A DNA stretch of 64,000 nt from Asticcacaulis sp. EMRT-3 (GTDB taxonomy: Bacteria; Pseudomonadota; Alphaproteobacteria; Caulobacterales; Caulobacteraceae), in NCBI RefSeq assembly GCF_030027245.1, contig NZ_JASERT010000001.1, positions 1,075,001 through 1,139,000 on the forward strand, read 5' to 3'. The first letter of the stretch is position 1, and the number at the start of each line of letters is the position of its first letter. The notes beneath the pieces were generated by a model. It was not told the DNA's origin and did not search any database. It saw nothing but the letters and a program-made list of their open reading frames with translations. Below are positions 16,336 through 25,738 of this stretch, one piece after another. The position numbers and the translations under genes were made by a program.

Positions 16336-17355
16336 ATGGGCGCTTGCCTAACCGCACTCGGCTTGTCAAAAGCCACTTTCCATCGGCGCCGGGCCAAAGC
16401 CCTCCATCCGCTTGAAGACAAAGCTCCGCGTCCAAGACCCCCGCGGGCCCTATCTGATCTGGAGCGCGACGGCATTCTCGCGCTTTTGCATGAACCCCAA
16501 TTTGCCGATCTCGCGCCCGCCGAGATCTATGCGACCTTGCTGGACCAGGGAATCTACCACTGCTCCATACGCACCATGTACCGCGTCCTTCACGATAATG
16601 ACGAGGTTAAAGAGCGCCGACGCCAATTACGTCATCCAGTCTACAAGAAGCCTGAGCTGCTCGCAGAAAAGCCCAATGAAGTCTGGTCGTGGGACATAAC
16701 GAAACTGATGGGACCAGCCAAGTGGACCTACTTTTATCTATATGTAATCATTGATATATTCAGCCGGCGAGTTGTCGGCTGGTATGTCGCAGATTGTGAA
16801 AGCGCCAACCTGTTTAAGCTGCTCTTTCATGACGCTGTCCAAAAGCATGATATACCAGCAGATCAACTGACCCTCCATGCGGACAGGGGGCCGTCTATGA
16901 AAGCCAAGGCGACTGCATTTATGTTGGCAGATCTCGGCGTCACGAAGTCACACAGCAGGCCCTATACTTCGAACGACAATCCTTTCTCGGAAAGCCACTT
17001 CAAAACGTTGAAGTACCAACCTCAGTTCCCGAAGAGGTTCGGCTGCATCCAGGACGCCAAAGCCTTCTGCCAGCATTTCTTCAGCTGGTACAATCAAGAC
17101 CATCACCATGCCGGAATTGGACTGATGACGCCAAATCAAGTCCATTTCGGCAAGGTCGATGCCATCTACGACGAGCGCCAAAAGACCCTTAGCCTGGCTT
17201 TTCAAGCCAACCCCGACCGTTTCGTCAACAAAGCCTCTCTACCGCCGCAAAAGCCGATCGCCGCCTGGATAAATCCCCCGGCCAAAACGCTGGAAATCAA
17301 ACAAAATGAGTGCAAACTGAAATTCTTAGGCCAGAAAGCGCAGATAGACGATTAA
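16336..17355 (+). CDS. IS3-type DDE transposase OrfB (second element, ends missing)
   Basis: A 339-residue transposase: an N-terminal HTH (ALGLSKATFHRRRAKAL), EIYATLLDQGIYHCSIRTMYRVL, and an integrase core with DDE residues in WSWDITKLMGPAKWTYFYLYVIIDIFSRRVVGW, LHADRGPSM and NDNPFSESHFKTLKY. The core is intact. No orfA is found because the upstream side is cut by the IS3 copy at 15052-16327. The 3' end overlaps the last 30 bp of the histidine kinase gene on the other strand, and no right inverted repeat is visible. This is an orphan piece of an insertion element whose right end was lost at the junction with the kinase gene. Confidence 0.85.
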   Translation: MGACLTALGLSKATFHRRRAKALHPLEDKAPRPRPPRALSDLERDGILALLHEPQFADLAPAEIYATLLDQGIYHCSIRTMYRVLHDNDEVKERRRQLRHPVYKKPELLAEKPNEVWSWDITKLMGPAKWTYFYLYVIIDIFSRRVVGWYVADCESANLFKLLFHDAVQKHDIPADQLTLHADRGPSMKAKATAFMLADLGVTKSHSRPYTSNDNPFSESHFKTLKYQPQFPKRFGCIQDAKAFCQHFFSWYNQDHHHAGIGLMTPNQVHFGKVDAIYDERQKTLSLAFQANPDRFVNKASLPPQKPIAAWINPPAKTLEIKQNECKLKFLGQKAQIDD

Positions 17356-18684
17356 GCCCGACCCGTCTGCGGGATTGGCAAGTCGGATCTCAGCACCGAT
17401 AAGTTCGCAAATGGTGTGCACGATCGCCAGGCCGAGGCCGCTGCCTGCCCGAGTATTGCCCTGGATGCGATAAAATCGGCCAAAGACCTTATCCTGTTCG
17501 ACCTCAGGAATGCCCGGACCATGATCACGCAGCACAAATTCGGTTGTTTCACCTGCGCGACCTATACTCACTTCGACAGCGCTATCCGGCGCTGAATGTT
17601 TAATGGCATTGTCCAAAAGGTTGCTCAGCAGAAGGCTGAGCAGTGGCTTGTTAGCCATGATGGACACGCCTTCATCACCTGTCAGGATCAATTCCAGGCC
17701 GCGCGTATGCGCCTTGCTGTAAAGTTCACCTAGCGCCTCGCGCGTGGAATCGTATAGATTTATAGGTGTCAATTTTGCGGGCGTGTGCGAAATGCGCGCA
17801 AGCGTCAATAATTGATCGAGCAAGCGTGACGTGCGTTGCACGCCGCCCAAAAGCGCATCAAATGCGCGCTGCCTGTCGCGCTCGGTCAGGGCGGCTCGAG
17901 CGACTTCGGCCTGAACACCGAGGGCAGCAAGCGGTGTGCGCAGTTCGTGGGCAGCATTGTCGGTGAACAGACGTTCCTGATCACGAGAGACTGCGAGTTT
18001 CGTCAAAAGAGAATTGATCGAGTCTGAAAGCGGGGCCAATTCAGATGGCAACTTGTCGCCATCGACACGACCAAGATCATTCGGCGAGCGCCTGCGAATA
18101 ACCGCAGCGAAAGCGCGCAAATCGCGTAAGCCCCACCGAATACCAAGCCAGACACCCAGCAAAATGATCGGCATGACGAACAACAGCGGCAAGGATACGC
18201 CCCAGACAATGCGTTGTGATATTTCTTGTCTCGCCTGCAACCTTTCCGCCACTTCTACCAGAATGTGGTCAGAGGGACTGCGATACGTGAAAACGCGCCA
18301 CTTTGCACCGTTGCGACGAATGACCCTGAAACCACTGGCTTCAGCTGGCGTGTTGGCGTTTGGCGCATTGCCTGACGCTATAACAATCTGGTCGTTCCGC
18401 CAGACTCGAAAACTACGCCAGATGGAGTACTCATCAAGCGCCGCCTCATCCTCAGGCGATAGTCCCATATTGCCGTTCTCAACTTGGAAGCGTTGCGGAT
18501 CCTGTTCCGCACGTGCCAGCTTCCAGAGCTCCTGCGCCGAAGAGATCATTTGCGAGTCGTATACCTCGGAGATTTCATCGTCCGCACTCATATAGGCAAT
18601 CGCGCCGATCAGAACGGTGACCAACACGAACGGCAGGGCAACGCCTTTCAGGATCTGCCATGTCAGGGAGCCGCGCTTCGTCAT
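17326..18684 (-). CDS. Sensor histidine kinase (QseC/CzcS-like)
   Basis: A 452-residue two-component kinase. It has TM1 at about residues 12-32, a periplasmic region to about 160, and TM2 near 165-185 (LPLLFVMPIILLGVWLGIRWGL). A HAMP-like linker and the HisKA H-box (FTDNAAHELRTPLAALGVQAEVARA) follow, with the N box (LLSNLLDNAIKHS), G1 (RDHGPGIPE) and G2 (GSGLGLAIVHTI). It is cotranscribed with the response regulator, whose TGA overlaps this ATG by 4 bp. Being directly downstream of the RND efflux operon suggests it senses periplasmic metal. The last 30 bp overlap a transposase gene on the other strand, but the C-terminus looks complete. Confidence 0.9.
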   Translation of the reverse strand: MTKRGSLTWQILKGVALPFVLVTVLIGAIAYMSADDEISEVYDSQMISSAQELWKLARAEQDPQRFQVENGNMGLSPEDEAALDEYSIWRSFRVWRNDQIVIASGNAPNANTPAEASGFRVIRRNGAKWRVFTYRSPSDHILVEVAERLQARQEISQRIVWGVSLPLLFVMPIILLGVWLGIRWGLRDLRAFAAVIRRRSPNDLGRVDGDKLPSELAPLSDSINSLLTKLAVSRDQERLFTDNAAHELRTPLAALGVQAEVARAALTERDRQRAFDALLGGVQRTSRLLDQLLTLARISHTPAKLTPINLYDSTREALGELYSKAHTRGLELILTGDEGVSIMANKPLLSLLLSNLLDNAIKHSAPDSAVEVSIGRAGETTEFVLRDHGPGIPEVEQDKVFGRFYRIQGNTRAGSGLGLAIVHTICELIGAEIRLANPADGSGLIVYLRFLA

Positions 18685-19334
18685 GGATTGATCACATAGC
18701 CGATACCACGCAACGTTGTAATTAAATCCTTCCCCAGCTTCTTACGCAGCGTGTAGATGGTGGCCTCAACCGTATTGCTCTCGAAGTCGTCATTCCAACT
18801 ATATATCTGTTGTTCGATTTCCGACTTGCTGACGACCCGGCCGACGCGTTGCATGAGTAGTTCAAGGATCTGATATTCGCGTGCCCGCATTTTGACCCAA
18901 TTACCGCCTTTGCGCACGGCGCGAGCAGACGTGTCGAGCTCAATGTCCCGAAATAGGATCGTGGGATTGGCGCGTCCATGGCTGCGTCGTTGGACGGCGC
19001 GCAGCCTAGCAAGCAGTTCACCGAGCGCGAAAGGTTTGACGACGTAGTCGTCGGCCCCGAGATCGAGCCCCTCAATGCGGTCGGCAACCCCGTCACGTGC
19101 CGTCATTATAATGACTGGCAGATCCAAACTGGTCCGGAGTGTTCGCAAAACATCAAAGCCAGAGATTCCTGGCAGATTGATATCGAGGATCACAGCTTCG
19201 TAGGCATTAGTACGCAGGGCTAGAAGCGCATCTGGACCGTCTTTGATCCAGTCGGTGAGGTAGCCGCCCTGGCTCAGACCGGCCTGAAGGGCCTCGCCTA
19301 GCATTTCGTCGTCCTCGACAAGCAGTATCCGCAT
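18681..19334 (-). CDS. OmpR-family response regulator (CzcR-like)
   Basis: A 217-residue regulator. The receiver domain has acidic residues in LVEDDEML, phospho-acceptor Asp in VILDINLPGISG, Thr in IIMTARD and Lys in VVKPFALGELLARLRA. The C-terminal winged helix (ILELLMQRVGRVVSKSEIEQQIYSW; NTVEATIYTLRKKLG; ITTLRGIGYVI) is of OmpR type. I start at the Met of MRILLVEDDE because the family begins there. It overlaps the kinase by 4 bp and lies 119 bp downstream of the RND pump gene. It probably controls the efflux operon in response to metal. Confidence 0.9.
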   Translation of the reverse strand: MRILLVEDDEMLGEALQAGLSQGGYLTDWIKDGPDALLALRTNAYEAVILDINLPGISGFDVLRTLRTSLDLPVIIMTARDGVADRIEGLDLGADDYVVKPFALGELLARLRAVQRRSHGRANPTILFRDIELDTSARAVRKGGNWVKMRAREYQILELLMQRVGRVVSKSEIEQQIYSWNDDFESNTVEATIYTLRKKLGKDLITTLRGIGYVINP

Positions 19335-19452
19335 GGCTCGGATCATAGCATGATAAGATAAGACGAAACTGAAGCCTTTTGCGATTGTAGGTCAACTCGT
19401 TCACGGCTACCGTTTACAGCTTGTGCTGTCGTCGCTGGTTGTTCCCCGGATA

Positions 19453-22400
19453 TCACATCCTCACTGACTTAGCCCTACGCCGAAAACGCCAGATCAGGCT
19501 GGGCAAGAGGATTAGACTTAGAAGCGTAGAAGTCACTAGCCCGCCAAGAATAACAATCGCCATCGGCCCCTGAATTTCGCGCCCCGCCTGCCCTGTTTCC
19601 AGCGCCAGAGGCATCAGCCCCAGGGCAGTTACTAATGCGGTCATCAAAATGGGCGTTACGCGCTCGCGTGTGGCCATCAGTACAGTACTCTCCGACCAAG
19701 GGTGGCCTTCAGCCACCAGTTGGTCTGTATGCGCCAGCAATAGGATTGCGTTGCGCGCTGCTACGCCCAGCAGGGTTACGAAACCAACCAGCGCTCCCAG
19801 CGACAGACTTCCACCGCTGAGGGCGACGGCAGCCACACCACCTACCAACGCGAACGGAGCTGAGGCTACAATCAGCCACACTGCTCTAGCTTCCCGGAAG
19901 GCCAGAACCAGCAAAGCCACAATGCCAACTAAAGCCAGCGCGGTGTTGAACAATAGCTCGTTGCGGGCCTTAATCAAGTCATCGGCTACGCTAACATAAT
20001 CGAGATAGACGCCCGGTGGCAGCTTTACTTTTGCAGCGATGGTCGCCTTGGCGGCCAAGGTAACGCGCGTGACTTCGCTTGGTTTCGGGTTAGCGGTGAC
20101 GGTTTCAACCAACTGACCACCGATATGTGAAATCTGGGTGCGACTGTCGCCCAGTGTGACCTTTGCGATGTCGGACAGACGTGCCAAATCTCCATTGGCG
20201 CCGCGCACCAGCAGTTCTCCTACCGCCTCGGGGCTTTGTCGGAGGTTCTGCGGCAGGGTGACGGCCACATTGATGACGCGGTCAGTGCGGTAAATCTGTG
20301 TGGCGTCGATTCCCTTATAGGCGCTCTGAACGGCGTTTAGCACATCCTTGGGTGATATGCCGCGCGCCGACGCTGCCTGACGGTTAATATCCACATGCAC
20401 ACTTGGCGCCTTAGGCGGTGTGGTGAGTTTGACATCGTTGGCGCCTTTTACGTCTTGCAGAACTGAAGCGATCTGATTTGCGACATGGTCGAGCGTGTCC
20501 GCGTCTGCGCCATATACATTGATGGCAAGGTTGGCCGTCTCGCCCGTCAGGGATTCGCCAATACGGTCGCCGAGAAAGGTGACGACATCGGTTTGCAGGC
20601 CCGGATAGTGATCAAGCACCTCATGAATTTTCGCTTCGATTGCATCTTGCCGCGCGCCTGATAGATGCGGCTTGAGCTCCAGTTGAAACTCACTACGCTC
20701 GGTTCCTGAAGTATCTTCGCTACCAGGCGCCCGACCGATGGCTTGTTCAATCCCTGAGATACCCGGTATGGCAAGGATCTCTTTCGAGATCGACTCACCA
20801 TAGCGTCGCGTCACCTGAAGGGAGGTTCCCGGTTGCGCCGCAACCTGAAGAACGAAATGCCCCTCCCTAAAGGAGGGCATCAACTCGCTTCTGAAGAAAA
20901 ATAAACCCATGATCGCCGCCAAAGTCGCTAACCCAGTAGCAATCATCACCGTGCTGGGACGTGCAAAAACACGACGCAGCAACTTTTCGTGGCCATCTTT
21001 CAGCCGCGTCATCAGTTTTGGTTCCGGCGGTAATTGGCTGTGCTCCAGAAAGAGGAAGCTGAGTGCTGGCGTCACTGTCATGGCAATAAACAACGAAATC
21101 AGCGTTGCCAGAATGAAAGCGGTCGCCAGGGGGGCAAAAAACGCTCCCTGCAAGCCATGCATCATGACGACCGGCACCAATACGAGTGCTACCACCAGAG
21201 TCGCATAGATAACCGGTGAACGCACTTCCAGTGAGGCCTTCAAAATGACTCCGATTGTCGCTTCGCTTCTGCCTTCTGGCATATCGCGATTTTGGCGCAG
21301 CCGACGGACAATGTTCTCGACGTCGATGACTGCGTCATCGAGGACCACGCCCAACGCCACGGCCAGCCCGCCCAGAGTCATGGTGTTGATCGTCACGCCT
21401 GCACGATCCAGCACCATAATCGCAACCAGTAATGAAAGAGGAATACTGACAAAGGAGATGAGTACAGTCTTGATATTGCGCATGAAAGCAAAAAGGATGA
21501 CAGCGATCAGAGCAGCACCAATTAACAGGTCTTCAGTAATCCCAGCCAGGGCGGTTTCAATGAAGTTTGCTGGGCGGTGTAAACCCGTCACCATCTCGAT
21601 ACCCTGCGATGCCATAGCGGGCTTCATCTCGGCAAGCGCTTTTTCGACTTCGTGCGTGACCTTGAGCGTGTTCGAGCCATACTGGCTTGACAGGACGATC
21701 AGCACCCCGGGCTTACCCATGATTACGGCGTCGCCGAAATCGGGCGCAGGCGCCTCAACCACTTGGGCAACGTCGCCAATGTGCAGGCCCTGCGCTCCAG
21801 CAGCAGTGATCGGTGCGGCAGCAATGTCATCGGTCGTCGCGGCCTGCGTTTTCGGCTCGACAAGAATGCGTTGTTCGGAGGTATCTATGAAGCCACCGCC
21901 GCTTATGGCGGTTGCAGCTTGTGTCGCCGCAACAACATCTGACAAACTGAGGCCAAAAGTTTGCAGGGCATGTGGATCAACGCGCACTTCGATGCGTCGT
22001 ACCTCGCCGCCATAGACAGCCGCGCGCGCTACACCTGGTACGGCCATCAGACGCGGCCGCAGCTTCCACTGTACCCAATCGCGCAAGGCCTGCGGCCCCT
22101 CCGACTTACTGAGAAACCCAACGGCTAATAGATCCATGGTTGGCGATGTCAGCGGCGACAGGGTCGGCGCGCCAACTCCGTTCGGAAGCGTCTGGGGCAC
22201 ATCATTGAGCGCCTCAGCAACGATTTGGCGTGCCCGATATGGTTCGGATCCGTCGTTAAAGATAACCTGAACGATGCTGAGGCCCTGAATGGAGGTTGAG
22301 CGAACCTGCTTGACGCCCTGCGCCCCATTGACCGCCTGTTCGACCGGGCGTGTGACGAGCTGCTCGACCTGCGCGGCCGACAAACCCGGTGATTCGGTCT

Positions 22401-22548
22401 GGATCTCGGCCTGGGGAGGCACAAAATCAGGGAAGACGTCATAATTGGCACGGGCCAGCGTCAGGCCACCGGCGACAAGCGCAAGAGCCGCCGCAACAGC
22501 GATTAAGCGCGGGTGTTTGAGGCAGGTGCCAACAAGACGGGACAGCAT
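19453..22548 (-). CDS. RND heavy-metal efflux pump (CzcA/CusA-like)
   Basis: A 1031-residue RND inner-membrane transporter. Membrane helix 1 lies at the N-terminus, followed by the porter-domain hallmark VFPDFVPPQAEIQTESPGLSAAQVEQLVTRPVE. The helix-4 segment GGLAVALGVVLDDAVIDVENIVRRLR carries the acidic proton-relay residues. The second half has FFRSELMPSFREGHFVLQVAAQPGTS and the terminal helices LALVGIVALLVLAFREARAVWLIV and MTALVTALGLMPLAL. It belongs to the metal-exporting HME branch, but the helix-4 motif (LDDAVIDVEN) is neither classical CzcA (DFGxxxDG) nor CusA. I leave the metal open. Its ATG directly follows the adaptor gene's stop. It forms an operon with the adaptor and the outer-membrane factor. 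Confidence 0.9.
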   Translation of the reverse strand: MLSRLVGTCLKHPRLIAVAAALALVAGGLTLARANYDVFPDFVPPQAEIQTESPGLSAAQVEQLVTRPVEQAVNGAQGVKQVRSTSIQGLSIVQVIFNDGSEPYRARQIVAEALNDVPQTLPNGVGAPTLSPLTSPTMDLLAVGFLSKSEGPQALRDWVQWKLRPRLMAVPGVARAAVYGGEVRRIEVRVDPHALQTFGLSLSDVVAATQAATAISGGGFIDTSEQRILVEPKTQAATTDDIAAAPITAAGAQGLHIGDVAQVVEAPAPDFGDAVIMGKPGVLIVLSSQYGSNTLKVTHEVEKALAEMKPAMASQGIEMVTGLHRPANFIETALAGITEDLLIGAALIAVILFAFMRNIKTVLISFVSIPLSLLVAIMVLDRAGVTINTMTLGGLAVALGVVLDDAVIDVENIVRRLRQNRDMPEGRSEATIGVILKASLEVRSPVIYATLVVALVLVPVVMMHGLQGAFFAPLATAFILATLISLFIAMTVTPALSFLFLEHSQLPPEPKLMTRLKDGHEKLLRRVFARPSTVMIATGLATLAAIMGLFFFRSELMPSFREGHFVLQVAAQPGTSLQVTRRYGESISKEILAIPGISGIEQAIGRAPGSEDTSGTERSEFQLELKPHLSGARQDAIEAKIHEVLDHYPGLQTDVVTFLGDRIGESLTGETANLAINVYGADADTLDHVANQIASVLQDVKGANDVKLTTPPKAPSVHVDINRQAASARGISPKDVLNAVQSAYKGIDATQIYRTDRVINVAVTLPQNLRQSPEAVGELLVRGANGDLARLSDIAKVTLGDSRTQISHIGGQLVETVTANPKPSEVTRVTLAAKATIAAKVKLPPGVYLDYVSVADDLIKARNELLFNTALALVGIVALLVLAFREARAVWLIVASAPFALVGGVAAVALSGGSLSLGALVGFVTLLGVAARNAILLLAHTDQLVAEGHPWSESTVLMATRERVTPILMTALVTALGLMPLALETGQAGREIQGPMAIVILGGLVTSTLLSLILLPSLIWRFRRRAKSVRM

Positions 22549-23435
22549 CAGTCGTCACCGTCCACTGGTGCGGCGGTTGCCGTGTAGAGCGCCGATGCAC
22601 CCTGGGTCACAACATGCTCACCGACATGGAAACCGCTGTTTACGATCAGCCCATCGTCGCTAACGTGTATAGGCTGGACAAGCCGGCGATCAAACCGTGT
22701 CGGCGCAGTCTTAACATAAGCAAATATCTGGCCGTCATGCCGCAGAAGGGCAGCATTTGGGATTAAAAGACCATTGATACTGCCATCATAGAGCTCTGCC
22801 GTCATTGAAAGGCCCGTTGTAAGCCAGCGCGCCGCCATTCCGCGTACCACAACGATCAAACCCGGCGATTGCAGCTTGCCGTCCGCGGTACGCGCAGGGC
22901 CCAAAATCTCGGCATCGACATCACCGGTCGACGTATGCAGGCGGACGCTACGCGCACCGGCCTGCCCGCGACCAGACGGCGTATCGACACGAACGAGTGC
23001 CGCCTGACCAGAGGCAAGATCCCTGGCGAAGTTGGTTGAAGCAAGCCGGGCTACGGCGGGACCGACCTGCAAAGCAATCTGCTGTCTCAACAAGATGACA
23101 CGCGCCTGATCGGCGGCAGCCTGCGCCGCTGCGGCTTCAGCGACCTTGACCGAAACTGTGTCATTGCCACTCAGCCTTTTCGTGCGTGTGGCCTCGGCGG
23201 ATGATGCAGTAGCTGCGGCGCTGGCCGCAGATAGATCGCTGATGTAACCCAGCAACGGTGCCGGATCAATGACAGTGGCATAGCCACTTACGCTACCGGC
23301 GCTATGCGCAACATCGAGGGGAGCTGTGACGATTTGTAGCCTCGCCTGAGTTGCCGCATTGAGTATCTGTGTTGTTTGCGCTTGTGCATCTACCGGTAAA
23401 ACCAGCAGAATAAGCGAAAGGGTAAGAGTCTTCAT
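22548..23435 (-). CDS. RND efflux periplasmic adaptor (CzcB-like, short)
   Basis: A 295-residue membrane fusion protein with a signal peptide (MKTLTLSLILLVLPVDAQA). It has a beta-barrel/lipoyl region beginning VSGYATVIDPAPLLGYISDLSAASAAATA, a short alpha-hairpin rich in Ala (VKVAEAAAAQAAADQARVILLRQQIALQ), and a C-terminal membrane-proximal domain (IPNAALLRHDGQIFAYVKTA; VQPIHVSDDGLIVNSGFHVGEHVVTQGASAL). It is shorter than typical CzcB or CusB (about 380-520 residues) and lacks an N-terminal metal-binding extension. It overlaps the upstream OMF gene by 4 bp and abuts the pump gene. Confidence 0.85.
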   Translation of the reverse strand: MKTLTLSLILLVLPVDAQAQTTQILNAATQARLQIVTAPLDVAHSAGSVSGYATVIDPAPLLGYISDLSAASAAATASSAEATRTKRLSGNDTVSVKVAEAAAAQAAADQARVILLRQQIALQVGPAVARLASTNFARDLASGQAALVRVDTPSGRGQAGARSVRLHTSTGDVDAEILGPARTADGKLQSPGLIVVVRGMAARWLTTGLSMTAELYDGSINGLLIPNAALLRHDGQIFAYVKTAPTRFDRRLVQPIHVSDDGLIVNSGFHVGEHVVTQGASALYTATAAPVDGDD

Positions 23436-24745
23436 TTAGTCATATCCATCAAAGCAGCGGTCAAATCACGCGCATCAAGCGGATCAAATGGAATATGTCG
23501 CGCATCTTCCAGATCAAGCCTTGCCTGATCCGCCGTGGCTCGCGCCTGCGCAAGGGCAAGGTTGGTTTCCAGCGCCGCTATACGCGCCTGTAACAGCGTG
23601 ATGCAGTCGGCTTCACCTTCACTCGCAGCGGCTTCGGCATGCCTCGCAATCTCGTTGGCGAGCGGTACATCATGAACAGCAATCTGGCGCTGTAGCAATT
23701 CAGCGCTTTCCCATCGCGCATGGGTGCGAGCGACATAAGCCAGAGCCGTCTTCACGGTGGCTTCCAGCGACTTCCCTGACGCCAATCGCGCCTGATCGGC
23801 TGCGTCGATGTTGGCCCGGTTGCCATCAAGCGGGGGCAAGTTAAGCGACAAATTGAATGGCAACTTCACCACGCCGCGCTCCCAGATATATCCCGGTGAA
23901 ACAGTGATATCCGGATACTGCTGCGCCACGGCCAGGCGCAGCGCACTTTCGGACAGGTCATAATTAGCCACTGCGGTCTGGATATCCGGACGCGCATAAA
24001 GGACTATATCGTCATTCAGGTCTATTGATTTCCCAGATTGGGGAGGTGGCAAGTTGTACACTCTGGATGTATCCGCGTCGAGCGCATGGGCAAGATCACT
24101 GAGAGCGGCCTGTGCCTCACCTTGCGTCTGAATCAGTGTTTGCTGTGTCTGTAGTGTAGCGATCCGGGCGGTATCAAGGCCGTCGTGCGCATCCTCACCC
24201 GCAGCCATGCGTTGTTGCAGTGCTGCTTCGAGGGCGCGGCGCTGATCCAAAAGGGCGCGGGCCGCTACTTCAATGGCACGGGCACTGGCTAGTTTGACCT
24301 GCGCCTCTCGCAAGTTCTGGCGCGTTTGCCATAAGGCTTCAGCGAGGGTGGCCCGTGCCTTCATAACCTCGACACTTGCAGCCGTAATGCGGCTACCGCG
24401 CCGCGCGTTCGTATCAAAAGGAATATCAACGGCCATGCCCCATAGCCATGGTCGCGCTGAATCAGCCGCCTTCGAATATTCACTACTTAAAGCTAAAGTG
24501 ATTGTCGGCATCTGTCGTGCCGCCTTTAACTCGGCTTGGGTGGACGCCAAGTGAGCACGTGCTGCAGCAACTTCCGGACTGCGCGACAGGGCTAGACTCA
24601 ACAAATTGCCGGTGGGAACGGATGACGGCATAGGTGCGGTGGCACCAAGGCTTTCGAGTGGCTTCTGCATCGGCGAGTAGGTCGCACATGCACTGAGGCC
24701 TAACAGGCCAACTACGCAGAAAAGGGCCAATCTTAGATCGATCAT
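23432..24745 (-). CDS. RND efflux outer-membrane factor lipoprotein (CzcC/NodT-like)
   Basis: A 437-residue TolC-fold protein. The start ATG at 24743-24745 gives MIDLRLALFCVVGLLGLSACATYSP, a lipoprotein signal with lipobox LSAC, and fits better than the longer frame. Two OEP repeats of long coiled helices follow (LSRSPEVAAARAHLASTQAELKAARQMPTITL; YARPDIQTAVANYDLSESALRLAVAQQYPDITVSPGYIWE). It forms the outer-membrane duct of the tripartite metal pump. It is first in the operon and its start is 214 bp from the divergent DUF2127 gene; that gap should hold the operon promoter. Confidence 0.88.
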   Translation of the reverse strand: MIDLRLALFCVVGLLGLSACATYSPMQKPLESLGATAPMPSSVPTGNLLSLALSRSPEVAAARAHLASTQAELKAARQMPTITLALSSEYSKAADSARPWLWGMAVDIPFDTNARRGSRITAASVEVMKARATLAEALWQTRQNLREAQVKLASARAIEVAARALLDQRRALEAALQQRMAAGEDAHDGLDTARIATLQTQQTLIQTQGEAQAALSDLAHALDADTSRVYNLPPPQSGKSIDLNDDIVLYARPDIQTAVANYDLSESALRLAVAQQYPDITVSPGYIWERGVVKLPFNLSLNLPPLDGNRANIDAADQARLASGKSLEATVKTALAYVARTHARWESAELLQRQIAVHDVPLANEIARHAEAAASEGEADCITLLQARIAALETNLALAQARATADQARLDLEDARHIPFDPLDARDLTAALMDMTK

Positions 24746-24959
24746 ACGGTCGGCTCGCAGACAAAGTTGAGCCAAAAAATACGTTTATAGATATGAATTA
24801 TCGGGCGTTTGCCCGAATTTTTTGCTGCCGGCCAACTTCTGCATATCGATAGCTCAACTATGGACCGATGTCTGCCTGTCCTTAGGTTGAGCATTTTTAT
24901 GATTATCTGAATCAAGTGAGTCACAGTACGGTTTCGCTGTTGAAGGTATCGCTCGCGAA

Positions 24960-25436
24960 ATGAACGAAATTCGAATACGTCAAATATTTAATATCAGTCT
25001 TATTTTGAAAGGCATTCATGCGTTGGTTGAGTGCGCCGGTGGTATTGTGCTGGCCGTCGTCAGCACGAAAGCCATCGCGCTTTTTGTGAACAACATTACT
25101 CAAGAGGAATTGGTCGAAGATCCAAAAGACTTCGTCGCCACGCATCTGCTCGCCATTGCGCACAATTTTTCCATAAATACGAAAACTTTTTATGCTATCT
25201 ACCTTTTCGCACATGGTATTGTAAATCTGGCTCTGGTCGTTGGCCTGTTTAAAGGCAAGCTTTGGTCATATCCTGCCTCTTTGATCATTCTTATGCTTCT
25301 GATTGCATATCAGCTCTACCGATACTCCTACACCCATGGTCTGGGCCTGATCCTGCTTACAATTTTCGATATCCTCATTGTAGTGATCATCTGGCATGAA
25401 TACAGGCTCGCGCGCCGTCATATGCCAACCCAATAG
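24960..25436 (+). CDS. DUF2127-like membrane protein
   Basis: A 158-residue membrane protein with four predicted helices: ISLILKGIHALVECAGGIVLAVV, FYAIYLFAHGIVNLALVVGLF, LWSYPASLIILMLLIAYQLYRY and LGLILLTIFDILIVVIIW. The pattern 'LKGxxALxE...', an internal YLxxHGxxNL motif, and the closing FDxxxVxIxWxEY fit the DUF2127 family. Its function is not known. It is divergent from the RND operon and more AT-rich than its surroundings, consistent with a separate origin. Confidence 0.75.
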   Translation: MNEIRIRQIFNISLILKGIHALVECAGGIVLAVVSTKAIALFVNNITQEELVEDPKDFVATHLLAIAHNFSINTKTFYAIYLFAHGIVNLALVVGLFKGKLWSYPASLIILMLLIAYQLYRYSYTHGLGLILLTIFDILIVVIIWHEYRLARRHMPTQ

Positions 25437-25738
25437 AGTCAGTTCGACGAAGCCCTCAAGCACCGCCCGTTATAGCGGCTTCCGTCCGGCTTTTGCCATT
25501 ACACCCCAAGCGGTTGAAAATCCAGATGCAGGACAGGTTGCACAAAGCGTTATGGGTCTTCTGCGAGATGTAATCAATTCATTCTAATCTATAATCCGAC
25601 TCCGAGAGGATTCGAAAATAGGGCTTGCTAACCCGAATTATACATGAGGGGTCGGCGGAAGTAGCTTAATTGTCTGAAATCATGTAGGAATTGGTTGTTC
25701 ACACCCATCCACGCGATTCAGGGAAAGAGACCTCCGCC
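25437..25738. other. Gene-free stretch with probable left end of an IS1380-type element
   Basis: About 300 bp without a convincing gene. From about 25632 the sequence CCCGAATTATACATGAGG resembles the terminal repeat style of IS1380-family elements and precedes the transposase fragment that starts at 25739. The earlier part shows nothing I can name. Confidence 0.3.

Noticed and set aside
15040..16340. 3-bp target duplication for IS3 copy 1
   Set aside because: Flanks CCA and GTG differ under the most likely end assignment; alternative ends give no better match.
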